Shown: in pieces, positions 44,532 to 52,265 of the stretch | How the letters are laid out: each line of letters opens with the position of its first letter | How positions within the stretch are numbered: position 1 is the first letter of the stretch | Assembly: GCA_002336895.1 (NCBI GenBank) | Contig: DDFC01000036.1 | Location: forward strand, 185,270 to 249,269 | Length of the DNA stretch: 64,000 nt | Direction of reading: 5' to 3' | DNA from: Verrucomicrobiaceae bacterium UBA1938 | GTDB taxonomy: Bacteria > Verrucomicrobiota > Verrucomicrobiia > Verrucomicrobiales > Verrucomicrobiaceae | Translations under genes and position numbers: made by a program | The notes under the pieces: generated by a model | The model's database searches: none | What the model was told of the DNA's origin: nothing | The model's input: only the letters and a program-made list of their open reading frames with translations

Positions 44532-45005
44532 ATGAAAAAGCTGCTCACCACCACCCTGTTCATTCTCTCTCTGGCTTTCACCGCCAGCGCCGCCGACAAA
44601 GACAAACACGATCACGAAACCAAGGCTGGCCCAACTGGCGGCAGGCTCATTACTGAAGTCGAACCCCATGTCGAGTTCTTCGTTAACAAGGATAAAAAGG
44701 TCGAAATCCGCTTCATTGATGACGCCATGAAGGTTGTGGCCCCTGGCACTCAGGTCATCAGCGTCACCCTTGGCGACCGCTCAGCTCCTACTAAACTGAA
44801 CTTCACCAAAGATGGCGAAAAGCTGATCTCTGACAAAGCCGTCCCTGAAGGCAACGACCTCCCCACCGTGGTGCAAATCCGCGAGAAAGAAGGTGCCAAA
44901 GCCATCAATGAAAAGTTCAACCTTAACCTTAACGACTGCCCCACCTGCAAGAACAAGGAATACGCCTGCACCTGTGCGCACGGCGACGAGGAGAAAAAGA
45001 AATAA
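44532..45005 (+). CDS. Small secreted protein with CxxCxxxEYACTC tail, set B
   Basis: A 157-residue protein from ATG 44532 with signal MKKLLTTTLFILSLAFTASAA. After DKHDHETK it has TGGRLITEVEPHVEFFVNKDKKVEI, then a charged beta region, and the tail CPTCKNKEYACTCAHGDEEKKK. It is a paralogue of 37732-38166 (same order: signal, G-G/R-G-L, VEFF, metal-type tail) with an added His-Asp-His start. Both sit directly after an RND pump gene. Likely a periplasmic metal binder; the tail Cys positions are conserved. Confidence 0.72.
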   Translation: MKKLLTTTLFILSLAFTASAADKDKHDHETKAGPTGGRLITEVEPHVEFFVNKDKKVEIRFIDDAMKVVAPGTQVISVTLGDRSAPTKLNFTKDGEKLISDKAVPEGNDLPTVVQIREKEGAKAINEKFNLNLNDCPTCKNKEYACTCAHGDEEKKK

Positions 45006-45069
45006 CTGCACGACCGCAATCCGCAGTGCCGCTCGCCATTGGGGCGGCGCTGCTAGATCATTCGCCACC

Positions 45070-45420
45070 ATGAACACATTCATCAAAATGGGCCTCCTGG
45101 TGCTTGTCGTTCTTTGCGTGGTGCCCGTCCACGCCGGGGTCGTGCCTCCGCGCGGCACCTGTATGACTGGCGTAATCCAAAGCGTCGATCATGCCAGCCG
45201 ATGGATCGTCTTCGCGCAGAATGGCGGCCCAGTGCGCAGATTTGTTTACAGTCAGTGGGCCAAGTTCTGGCATGATGCCATAGAGGCTTCTCCAGACCGT
45301 TTGAAGCCTGGCATGAAGATCCGGGTCGATTTCCATAACCCGTTTTTCGGCCCCGATTTCGTCAGGCGGATAGAACTGCTGGAGCCAACGAACGGCGCAG
45401 GCGGCAAAAACCCGAAATGA
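45070..45420 (+). CDS. Small secreted protein of unknown function
   Basis: A 116-residue protein with signal MNTFIKMGLLVLVVLCVVPVHAG, starting at ATG 45070. Mature part: GVVPPRGTCMTGVIQSVDHASRWIVF..., KPGMKIRVDFHNPFFGPDFVRRIELLEPTN, which looks like a small beta-barrel (OB-like) domain. No family recognised. It lies between the set B operon and the P1B ATPase gene and is followed 12 nt later by a small membrane protein, so these two may be cotranscribed. Confidence 0.55.
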   Translation: MNTFIKMGLLVLVVLCVVPVHAGVVPPRGTCMTGVIQSVDHASRWIVFAQNGGPVRRFVYSQWAKFWHDAIEASPDRLKPGMKIRVDFHNPFFGPDFVRRIELLEPTNGAGGKNPK

Positions 45421-45432
45421 GAGCAGAACACG

Positions 45433-45774
45433 ATGCCGCATGAACCACCATCCTCACTCACATCGCTGGCGAAAGCGGCGCTTTATTTGTCGTTTGCCAC
45501 GCTGGTCATCTTCTACTCCGGCGTACTGACCGGTGTCCTCACTTCACACCAACCAGGGGCGGTCATGGGCGATAGGATCGCCTTCATCCTCTGCCGCATC
45601 CTCAGTCCGGTGCTTGCCTTCAGTGCATGGCTGCTGGGTTTCATCGCAGTGCTGCGGCATCCCGGTGGCTCCACCTGGAGCGCCGTCACTGTCATGGTGC
45701 TCATCCTGATTTTCATACTGCTCCTTTGTTACAGCGCCTTGCTTGGCACCGCCGCTTTTCATCCAACCCATTGA
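45433..45774 (+). CDS. Small three-helix membrane protein before the metal ATPase
   Basis: A 113-residue protein with three hydrophobic segments (about 14-33, 47-66 and 80-100). It ends GTAAFHPTH. No family recognised. It is 12 nt after the preceding small secreted gene and 35 nt before the P1B ATPase, so a role in metal transport is possible by position only. Confidence 0.55.
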   Translation: MPHEPPSSLTSLAKAALYLSFATLVIFYSGVLTGVLTSHQPGAVMGDRIAFILCRILSPVLAFSAWLLGFIAVLRHPGGSTWSAVTVMVLILIFILLLCYSALLGTAAFHPTH

Positions 45775-45809
45775 GCCATAAACAATCAAAGCAACTTCCC
45801 CTATTAATT

Positions 45810-47786
45810 ATGAACACCGAAAACCACGACGAATCCGAATCGAAATCCTGCTCTTCCTGCGAGCACGGACACGATGACACATCCTTGCCACGCAATGCAC
45901 TGGTCATAACCTCCGGCGCTTTGCTCGCATGCGGTCTGCTGCTGCAATGGTTTAAGCTCGGACCACCAATGCTGCAAACTGTGAGCTTTGCCCTCGCCAC
46001 TCTGGCGGGAGGCTTGCTAGTGGTTCCTGCGGCGTTCGGGGCACTCCTGAAGCTGCGTCTGGACATGAATGTGCTCATGACCGTGGCCGTAACGGGTGCG
46101 TGGCTCGTTGGTGAAGGTGCTGAAGGTGCCGCTGTGGTATTTCTCTTTGCCCTGTCGGAACTGCTCGAATCCTGGAGTGTCGGCAGAGCCAGACGGGCCG
46201 TGGCCTCGCTGCTCAAGCTCACACCAGAAACAGCCTTGGTGCGAGATGCGACGGGTGCTTTTAAAGAAACACCTGTAGCGGAAGTAACTGTGGGCACAGC
46301 AATCAGTGTGCGCAGTGGCAGCCGTGTTCCCCTGGATGGCAAGGTCATCACAGGCGATTCCGCTGTGAATCAAGCCCCCATTACTGGAGAGTCCGTGCCT
46401 GTAGAGAAAAAGCCCGGAGATCCCGTGTTTGCAGGCACCATTAATGGCGAGGGATCACTACTCGTGGAAGTCACCAAAGCAGCAAATGACTCCACGCTCG
46501 CGCGCATCATCAAACTTGTTGCGGAAGCTGAGGAGCAAAAGGCTCCCACACAACGCTTCGTGGACAAATTTGCCCTCATCTACACTCCTGCGGTGTTTGT
46601 CTGCGCGGTGCTCGTGGCTGTGCTGCCACCGTTACTAATGGCGGGTTCATGGTCGGAATGGGGGTATCGTGCGCTCGTACTGCTCGTCATCGCCTGTCCT
46701 TGTGCGCTCGTCATTGCGACGCCTGTTTCGATTGTCTCCGGTCTTACCGCACTCGCAAGACGCGGCGTGCTTATCAAGGGCGGTGCATATTTGGAGGCCG
46801 TGGGTAAACTGCGTGCTCTCGCGGTGGACAAGACCGGCACCATCACCCAGGGAAAACCGCAGGTGAGCGGCATCATCCCTTTTGGTGATTTGACTGAAGA
46901 TGAGGTGCTGCGCCGGGCGGCTGCGATTGACACTCATTCCGAGCACCCGCTGGCGAAGGCAGTGGTTGCCGCAGCACAGAGCAAAAAGATCTCATGGAGT
47001 GAGTCATTGCAGTATCAATCCGTCACTGGACGCGGTGCCACCGCCGTTATCGACGGACATCCGCATTTCATCGGCAATCACAAGATGGCGCACGAAATGG
47101 GAGTGTGCAGCCCTGAGATTGAAGCAAAGCTTGCCGAGATTGAGGGACGTGGTGAATCGCTTGCCATCCTCGGCCACCAACCGCATGACGGCTGTGCCGG
47201 TGCCGTTCTCGGCATTCTCAGCATCGGTGACACCATGCGCCCGGAAGTTTCCAGCGCTCTTGCGCTGCTGCACGAGTCAGGCATTGAAAAAGTCATCATG
47301 CTCAGTGGCGACAACCAGCGCACTGTCGATGCTATCGCCAGACAAGCGGGCATCGACGAGGCCCATGGCGATCTTATGCCAGAGCAAAAGATCGAACACA
47401 TCCGTCGTCTCATGACCGAACACCACTACGTCGGCATGATCGGTGATGGAGTGAACGACGCCCCGGCGCTCGCTCTCGCTAGCGTCGGCATCGCCATGGG
47501 TGCCATTGGCAGCGATACGGCAATCGAGACCGCCGATATGGCCTTGATGAAAGACGACCTCACGCGTGTAGCCGAAGCCATCACTCTGGGGCGTCGCACG
47601 CTTCGCGTTATTCAGTTCAACGTCTCCTTCGCGATTGCCATCAAAGCTGTTTTCTTGATTCTCGCCTTTACCGGACATGCCAGCCTGTGGCTCGCCATCC
47701 TCGCCGATACCGGAGCCACATTGCTCGTCATCATGAACGCACTGCGTCTGCTCGGTGGAGCTGGCGCACACGATGAATCTCAATAA
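45810..47786 (+). CDS. P1B-type heavy-metal ATPase (Zn/Cd/Pb type)
   Basis: A 658-residue pump starting at ATG 45810. Instead of a full HMA domain it has a short cytoplasmic start with SCSSCEHGHDD. Core motifs: helix-6 CPC (ACPCALVIATPVS), phosphorylation site DKTGT, HP motif (SEHPLAKA), GDGVNDAPAL, and a final helix with K...DTGATLLVIMNALRLL, the signature of P1B-2 (Zn2+/Cd2+/Pb2+) exporters. TGES actuator (PITGESVPVEK) is present. It exports divalent metal from the cytosol to the periplasm, where the RND systems can take over. Confidence 0.93.
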   Translation: MNTENHDESESKSCSSCEHGHDDTSLPRNALVITSGALLACGLLLQWFKLGPPMLQTVSFALATLAGGLLVVPAAFGALLKLRLDMNVLMTVAVTGAWLVGEGAEGAAVVFLFALSELLESWSVGRARRAVASLLKLTPETALVRDATGAFKETPVAEVTVGTAISVRSGSRVPLDGKVITGDSAVNQAPITGESVPVEKKPGDPVFAGTINGEGSLLVEVTKAANDSTLARIIKLVAEAEEQKAPTQRFVDKFALIYTPAVFVCAVLVAVLPPLLMAGSWSEWGYRALVLLVIACPCALVIATPVSIVSGLTALARRGVLIKGGAYLEAVGKLRALAVDKTGTITQGKPQVSGIIPFGDLTEDEVLRRAAAIDTHSEHPLAKAVVAAAQSKKISWSESLQYQSVTGRGATAVIDGHPHFIGNHKMAHEMGVCSPEIEAKLAEIEGRGESLAILGHQPHDGCAGAVLGILSIGDTMRPEVSSALALLHESGIEKVIMLSGDNQRTVDAIARQAGIDEAHGDLMPEQKIEHIRRLMTEHHYVGMIGDGVNDAPALALASVGIAMGAIGSDTAIETADMALMKDDLTRVAEAITLGRRTLRVIQFNVSFAIAIKAVFLILAFTGHASLWLAILADTGATLLVIMNALRLLGGAGAHDESQ

Positions 47787-47809
47787 AATATCACCAGATC
47801 ATCAGAACC

Positions 47810-48034
47810 ATGAACAATCGAAGGAAGGAAATTGCGAAGTTCCTCTGCGGAGGAGAAGCCTTCCATGCCGTCACTCATGCCTATCTATTTGTATCGGGCA
47901 CCCAGTTGACAGTCATGGGTATTACCACGACACCGACACTAAATGCGGTCTCAGTTCTCCTGAGCACGGCGATTACAATTGCGCTTGGAATCTACGCATG
48001 GCGGCCCCTGTCCCCGCGAGATCCAAGCAGGTAG
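47810..48034 (+). CDS. Small two-helix membrane protein
   Basis: A 74-residue product with two hydrophobic segments (about 20-40 and 45-63), directly after the P1B ATPase (23 nt). The motif EAFHAVTHAYL in helix 1 places Glu, His and His in the membrane, so it might be an accessory to the ATPase. A similar layout occurs in many small uncharacterised membrane proteins. Family unknown. Confidence 0.5.
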   Translation: MNNRRKEIAKFLCGGEAFHAVTHAYLFVSGTQLTVMGITTTPTLNAVSVLLSTAITIALGIYAWRPLSPRDPSR

Positions 48035-48250
48035 TGCCGATTTCCAAAACATGGGTCACTCTCCAATTTGGTGGCCAGCCTCTCATCATTCTTCATGACC
48101 TAGAGATGTTGATTGGCGGTGCTAAGCGTTAGTCATGTTCTAAATTTGCCACCTCCAAACTTTGGCAGTCGCACCTCACGGCTTTCTGCATTTTTCCGGT
48201 TCAAACAGAGGTCACTTTTTCTTTACATTGGGACAGTTTTTAAAAACTTG

Positions 48251-48278
48251 GAGGGGTTGGTCAAGGAGCGGAGTTGCA
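48251..48278 (+). promoter_or_regulatory. Putative ECF promoter upstream of the sigma cassette
   Basis: GAGGGGTTGG (48251-48260), exactly 10 nt, then GAGTTGCA (48271-48278), preceded by AAAAA. The same two elements with the same spacing occur at 50126-50153. The start codon of the first gene is 60 nt downstream. Likely the promoter of the operon 48338-50109, read by its own ECF sigma factor. Confidence 0.7.
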
Positions 48279-48337
48279 CTGGATGAACGCACCAAACAGC
48301 GTCCAACCAAACCAAACGACGAAATCCTGAACCAATC

Positions 48338-48646
48338 ATGAAAACAAAATTCACCCTCCTCGCCGCCACCCTTATCGTGGGCTTCAGTGCCAGCAATGCT
48401 TCAGCCAGCCCACCCAATTGGGACTTTTATGCCACGAAAGTGACTCCTGCCGTCAAGACTGCTCACGCAGCACGCAGTCCCGGCTTCAAAGGCTGCTTTG
48501 AGACCCGCACCAACGTCACCACTGGCCCGAATAAAGGCGGCGCTCAGGCGATCCCCAGCACCGTCTGCAATACCGGGTGCAACATGCCGCATGCGGGCAA
48601 TGCCTGCTCCGCCAACGCACTCAAGCACTGCACCACCAAGGGCTGA
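48338..48646 (+). CDS. Small secreted Cys-rich protein, first gene of the sigma operon
   Basis: A 102-residue protein with signal MKTKFTLLAATLIVGFSASNASA. Mature part: an N-terminal helix (DFYATKVTPAVKTAHAA), FKGCFE, and a Cys-rich end (TVCNTGCNMPHAGNACSANALKHC). Five cysteines plus histidines suggest metal or disulfide binding in the periplasm. It lies 60 nt after an ECF-type promoter motif and 77 nt before the anti-sigma gene, so it is probably in the same regulon. Family unknown. Confidence 0.6.
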   Translation: MKTKFTLLAATLIVGFSASNASASPPNWDFYATKVTPAVKTAHAARSPGFKGCFETRTNVTTGPNKGGAQAIPSTVCNTGCNMPHAGNACSANALKHCTTKG

Positions 48647-48723
48647 TCGCCTTGCCAGTCCGCCAGACTTCGGATGATCTGGCGGATTGAGTTCAACAGA
48701 TCACCCGCCACTTTCCTGCCATC

Positions 48724-49044
48724 ATGAACGATGACGAACTCCATTCTCTGATCCGCCAGTCCCACCCCAAGCTGGAACTGCCCGCTTCCTTCAATCGTGA
48801 AGTCTGGACACGCATTGCCGTGGCTGGCAAGGAGTCCTGGAGCAGCAAGTGGCATGCGATCGCGGATGCGCTGTTTCTCTGGATTGCCAAGCCCGCCCCT
48901 GCACTGGCCCTGTTTACTGTCATGCTCATGGCTGGTGCAGGTCTTGGCGGTCTTAACGTGAAAGAGAGCAGCGCATCCGCCCAGCGCACGGCCTACCTCG
49001 CCTCAATCAACCCGCTGCACTCCGAACACCTTTCCGCCCCATAA
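48724..49044 (+). CDS. CnrY-like anti-sigma factor (putative)
   Basis: A 106-residue protein with about 55 cytoplasmic residues (MNDDELHSLIRQSHPKLELPASFNREVW...), one membrane helix (about 58-76, APALALFTVMLMAGAGLGGL) and a short periplasmic tail. This size and topology match CnrY of Cupriavidus, the membrane anti-sigma factor. It overlaps the sensor gene by 1 nt and precedes the ECF sigma gene by 495 nt, giving the order Y-X-H. Sequence identity to CnrY is not obvious; assignment rests on layout and context. Confidence 0.65.
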   Translation: MNDDELHSLIRQSHPKLELPASFNREVWTRIAVAGKESWSSKWHAIADALFLWIAKPAPALALFTVMLMAGAGLGGLNVKESSASAQRTAYLASINPLHSEHLSAP

Positions 49045-49523
49045 TGAAACGTGGTCTGCTGATCCTCCTCCTGGCCCTGGCAGCCTTCGCCGCTGCTTTT
49101 ATCATTACTCGCAATCAATGTGAGTGCTCTGTTACAACGCACCCAGAGACACATGATGGCGGCTCCCTGCTGCCAGAATTGGAATGGTTGCGTAGCGAGT
49201 TCAAGCTCACCGACGAGCAGTTTGCAAAAGTGAAAGAACAGCACCTCGCCTATCGGCCCACATGCGAAGCCCTCTGCAAAAAAGTCGTTGCCGCCCAAAA
49301 AAGCGTGCATGCTTTGACGAAAGCTCAAAGCATCGCATCTCCTGAACTGGCAGCGGCTCTGCAAGAGCAAGCTGCGGTGCGGGTCGAATGCCAGCAGGCG
49401 ATGCTCAAGCACCTGCAAAAAACCGCAGCAGTCATGTCGCCGGAGCAGGCGCGGCAATATCTCGACACCATGCTGCCGCAGGTGATCGGAAGCGAAGCTA
49501 AACACCTGCCCGACGGGCACTAA
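49044..49523 (+). CDS. CnrX-like periplasmic metal sensor
   Basis: A 159-residue protein with an N-terminal membrane anchor (MKRGLLILLLALAAFAAAFIITR) and a four-helix periplasmic domain (LEWLRSEFKLTDEQFAKVKEQHLAYRPTCEALCKK...). It belongs to the CpxP/Spy-like heavy-metal-resistance superfamily that includes CnrX, the periplasmic Co/Ni sensor of Cupriavidus. Potential ligands (CECS, HPETH, EQH) are near the start of the domain. It should sense periplasmic metal and relieve the anti-sigma protein encoded just upstream; the anti-sigma gene overlaps it by 1 nt and the sigma gene is 17 nt downstream. Confidence 0.82.
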   Translation: MKRGLLILLLALAAFAAAFIITRNQCECSVTTHPETHDGGSLLPELEWLRSEFKLTDEQFAKVKEQHLAYRPTCEALCKKVVAAQKSVHALTKAQSIASPELAAALQEQAAVRVECQQAMLKHLQKTAAVMSPEQARQYLDTMLPQVIGSEAKHLPDGH

Positions 49524-49539
49524 CCGCTTCCACCCGTTC

Positions 49540-50109
49540 ATGCGTGCTTCCACCGATGACGACATCTCGCTCATGCAGCAGCTCGCCAGTGGCGATGACG
49601 TTGCCTTGAACGAACTCATGGCCCGCTGGAGGGAACGTGTCGCCGCCTTTCTGCTGCGCATGATCGGCGACTATGCAACGGCCCTGGATCTCACCCAGGA
49701 AACTTTTGTGCGGCTCTACACCAGCCGTCACAGCTACCGGGCAACGGCAGCCTTTTCGACCTACCTCTTTCACATCGCGGCCAATCTCGCTCGCAGCCAC
49801 GCCCGCTGGAAGGGCAGGCATCCCACAGTACCTCTCACAAACGAAGAAGGCACACTGACCCATGACCCTGTGGATTCGCAGCTTTCCCCCGATGACGCCG
49901 CTGCTCTACGAGAAAAGACCGTGCTCGTGCATAATGCCATCGCTGCGTTGCCTGCTGATCTGCGTGAGGCACTCCTGCTTTTCACTGTCGAAGACATGAG
50001 CCATGCGGAAGTGGCGACCACACTTGGCTGTTCCGTCAAAGCCGTCGAAGTCCGCATTTACCGGGCACGGCAGGCATTGAAGAAGGCACTCGCCAGTCAA
50101 CACCCATGA
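49540..50109 (+). CDS. ECF sigma factor, CnrH-like by context
   Basis: A 189-residue sigma-70 family factor of the extracytoplasmic-function group, with region 2 (DLTQETFVRLYTSRHSY) and region 4 (ALPADLREALLLFTVEDMSHAEVATTLGCSVKAVEVRIYRARQALK) separated by an acidic linker. It directly follows a CnrY-like and a CnrX-like gene, the same order as cnrYXH in Cupriavidus metallidurans. It should direct RNA polymerase to the promoters carrying the GAGGGGTTGG-N10-GAGTTGCA motif at 48251 and 50126. It ends 17 nt before the second motif. Confidence 0.9.
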   Translation: MRASTDDDISLMQQLASGDDVALNELMARWRERVAAFLLRMIGDYATALDLTQETFVRLYTSRHSYRATAAFSTYLFHIAANLARSHARWKGRHPTVPLTNEEGTLTHDPVDSQLSPDDAAALREKTVLVHNAIAALPADLREALLLFTVEDMSHAEVATTLGCSVKAVEVRIYRARQALKKALASQHP

Positions 50110-50125
50110 TCTTTGAAAAATGTTT

Positions 50126-50153
50126 GAGGGGTTGGCGTCTTTGTGGAGTTGCA
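50126..50153 (+). promoter_or_regulatory. Putative ECF promoter upstream of pump set C
   Basis: GAGGGGTTGG (50126-50135), 10 nt, GAGTTGCA (50146-50153), preceded by AAAAA. Identical elements and spacing to 48251-48278. The next gene starts 52 nt downstream. Likely drives 50205 and the set C pump operon. Confidence 0.7.
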
Positions 50154-50204
50154 GTCAGTACCCGCCCACATCAGGCGATCACAAACAACAACAGACATCC
50201 CTCC

Positions 50205-50459
50205 ATGAAACTCACCCTCACTCTGCTTTCCACCCTGCTCCTCGGCGCAAGCATTGCCTCCGCCATTGAAGGCGTCCCGGCGACCTACCCGCTCAAAAAG
50301 TGCGTTGTCTCCGGCGAAGACCTCGGCGGCATGGGCAAGCCTTTCAAAGTCACGCACGAAGGCACGGACGTGTATCTGTGCTGCAAGTCCTGCCTGAAGG
50401 ACTTCAACAAAGACCCTGCCAAGTTCGCAGCCCAGGTGAAGACGGCAGTGAAGAAATAA
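50205..50459 (+). CDS. Small secreted YHS/TRASH-like metal-binding protein
   Basis: An 84-residue protein (ATG 50205) with signal MKLTLTLLSTLLLGASIASA. Mature part: YPLKKCVVSGEDLGGMGKPFKV, then VYLCCKSCLKDFNKDPAKFAAQVK, the CxxC plus F-x-K-x-P-x-K-F layout of YHS/TRASH domains that bind metal. It is related in layout to the chromosomal 20323-20547 protein. Directly behind the ECF promoter motif, it leads the set C region. Probably a periplasmic copper-type binder. Confidence 0.75.
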   Translation: MKLTLTLLSTLLLGASIASAIEGVPATYPLKKCVVSGEDLGGMGKPFKVTHEGTDVYLCCKSCLKDFNKDPAKFAAQVKTAVKK

Positions 50460-50543
50460 TGCCTCACCGGCAGCCATTTCAGGTGTCTCGGCCCTCCAAA
50501 GGCCGTTGCACCTGACATAGAAACCGTCATAATCCACATCAGC

Positions 50544-50900
50544 ATGAACCGTCCCTGGATCAGACTCGCTTTTGCCGCCTTCTTTCTGATGGCGCAGGTG
50601 ATGTCGGCTGCGATTCCGGTTCGGGCTGATGCGAAGCCGGTTTGCCAGATGAAATGCTGTGCTCCTGGCGCGGCATCATGCTGCTGTGCGGAGCCCGTTG
50701 AGGCTCCTGCGCCTACCGCACCGGTCAACTCGCCACCAGTGACGGGCCACGAACTTGCCACTGTGACATGGCTGATATTCACGCCTGTATTTCCATTGGC
50801 AACTTTCAAGGCGGAACCCATTGCAGGGTCCGATATGCACAGTGTCGCCACCCAGCGGCACGTCCGCCTGACGGTGCTGTTCCGCTCCATCTTGATTTGA
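50544..50900 (+). CDS. Small secreted Cys-rich protein heading set C
   Basis: A 118-residue protein with signal MNRPWIRLAFAAFFLMAQVMSAAIP. The mature start is dense in cysteine (CQMKCCAPGAASCCCAEP), six Cys in 18 residues, followed by a Pro/Ala linker and an amphipathic end (TWLIFTPVFPLATF). It matches in position the Cys/His-rich proteins that head sets A and B. No family name; metal binding is inferred from composition. Confidence 0.55.
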   Translation: MNRPWIRLAFAAFFLMAQVMSAAIPVRADAKPVCQMKCCAPGAASCCCAEPVEAPAPTAPVNSPPVTGHELATVTWLIFTPVFPLATFKAEPIAGSDMHSVATQRHVRLTVLFRSILI

Positions 50901-51004
50901 GTCGGCGTCTCTGACAGACGCATTGTGCCCATGCCTCGCGGTCCCATGACGGATCATGCGTGTGATGGGCTTGGTTTCACGAACCCCGCAACGACTCAAA
51001 GATC

Positions 51005-52261
51005 ATGCACTCATCCTTTTACTGGCCCGCATTTGCGCTGGCCCTGGCGATCACGGCTCGTGCCGATGATGCCACCCCCCAATTTATCAACCGCCTCATC
51101 CATGAGGCAATCACAACCCATCCCACCATCGAAGCGGCGGAAGCACGGACGCAAGCCGCCAGATCCGCCATCGGTGCCGTGCGCCTGTGGGAAGATCCGC
51201 AGCTCGGCCTCGGCACCTTGTTTGCCAATCAAATGAACCGCCAGTTCAATGGTGACATCCTTGTGGGCGTCGATCAGATGCTGCCGCGTCCCAAGCTTTA
51301 CCAGGCGGAGAAGCGACGTGCCATTGCTGAACAGCAGGTACAGCAAGCCGCCAAACGGCAGTCGGCAAACGAACTCGCTCTCTCTGTCGCGCAGGGTGTG
51401 CTGGAACTGGCGCTGGCAGATGAGGTCGTTCGCCTGCAAACGGAGAATGTGGAATGGCTGCAAACCATTGTGAAAACGGCGGAAGAACGTGCCAAAAGCC
51501 CGGATGCAACCGCCACAGAGACGCTGCGACTGGAAAGCGAACTCGCCATGCAAACGCAGACGCTGGCAGCAGCTAAACGTCAGCGGAGTCAGTATGCCAC
51601 CACCTTGAGCCTGCTGCTCGGGCGCTCGGTGGAGCACCAGTGGCCACCGCTTGCACTGCCAGTCAAAGCACAGGAGGTGCTCAACGCCATCTCCCTGAAG
51701 ATTCGCATGGAGTACAACAACCCCAGGCTGGCCGGCCTGCGCCATCAAGCCGAGGGCGCTCAGGCAGCAGCAGATGCCGCACGAGAGAAGCGCAAGCCGG
51801 TGTTCTCCGCCGGGGTGCAGGTCTATGGCTACTCTCAAGGGAACACCCACGATATGATGACAATGCTCACGCTCAAGATGACTTTGCCATGGTTCAATCG
51901 GTCCGCCTACAAGGCTGACGTCGCACGGGCCGAGAGCCAGCGCGATGCCGCGCAGAGTGATTTGGAAGCCGAGCAGCGCATGCTCTACACGCAGATCACC
52001 AACATGCTGACACAGGCGCAGAACAATCGCCAGCTGGCTGATGCTTATACCACTGAGGTGCTGCCCAAGGCAGAGAAGACCGTCGAGATTTTACAAAACG
52101 CCTGGGTGTCCTCCAAGGCCACGCTGCTGGAAGTTCTCGAAGCACGGCGAGCACTGCTCCAGGCACGGCAGGAACAGAAACGGGCTCTCGCAGCACAAAA
52201 CGTCGCAGCTCAGGCACTCGCGGCACTCACAGGCACCCTGGGAACCACCTCCTCGAATTAA
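51005..52261 (+). CDS. TolC-family outer-membrane efflux channel, set C
   Basis: A 418-residue outer-membrane factor with a signal sequence (MHSSFYWPAFALALAITARA). Two OEP repeats: INRLIHEAITTHPTIEAAEA starts the first; VGVDQMLPRPKLYQAEKRRA and MTLPWFNRSAYKADVARAES mark the strands and helices. MTLPWFNRSAYK is typical of CusC-like channels. It is followed 4 nt later by the CusB-like adaptor. Start ATG 51005. Confidence 0.9.
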   Translation: MHSSFYWPAFALALAITARADDATPQFINRLIHEAITTHPTIEAAEARTQAARSAIGAVRLWEDPQLGLGTLFANQMNRQFNGDILVGVDQMLPRPKLYQAEKRRAIAEQQVQQAAKRQSANELALSVAQGVLELALADEVVRLQTENVEWLQTIVKTAEERAKSPDATATETLRLESELAMQTQTLAAAKRQRSQYATTLSLLLGRSVEHQWPPLALPVKAQEVLNAISLKIRMEYNNPRLAGLRHQAEGAQAAADAAREKRKPVFSAGVQVYGYSQGNTHDMMTMLTLKMTLPWFNRSAYKADVARAESQRDAAQSDLEAEQRMLYTQITNMLTQAQNNRQLADAYTTEVLPKAEKTVEILQNAWVSSKATLLEVLEARRALLQARQEQKRALAAQNVAAQALAALTGTLGTTSSN

Positions 52262-52265
52262 TTCC

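Noticed and set aside
48070..48084. 14-bp match to the integrase gene start (GGTGGCCAGCCTCT)
   Set aside because: The match stops abruptly and nothing else integrase-like follows; most likely chance.
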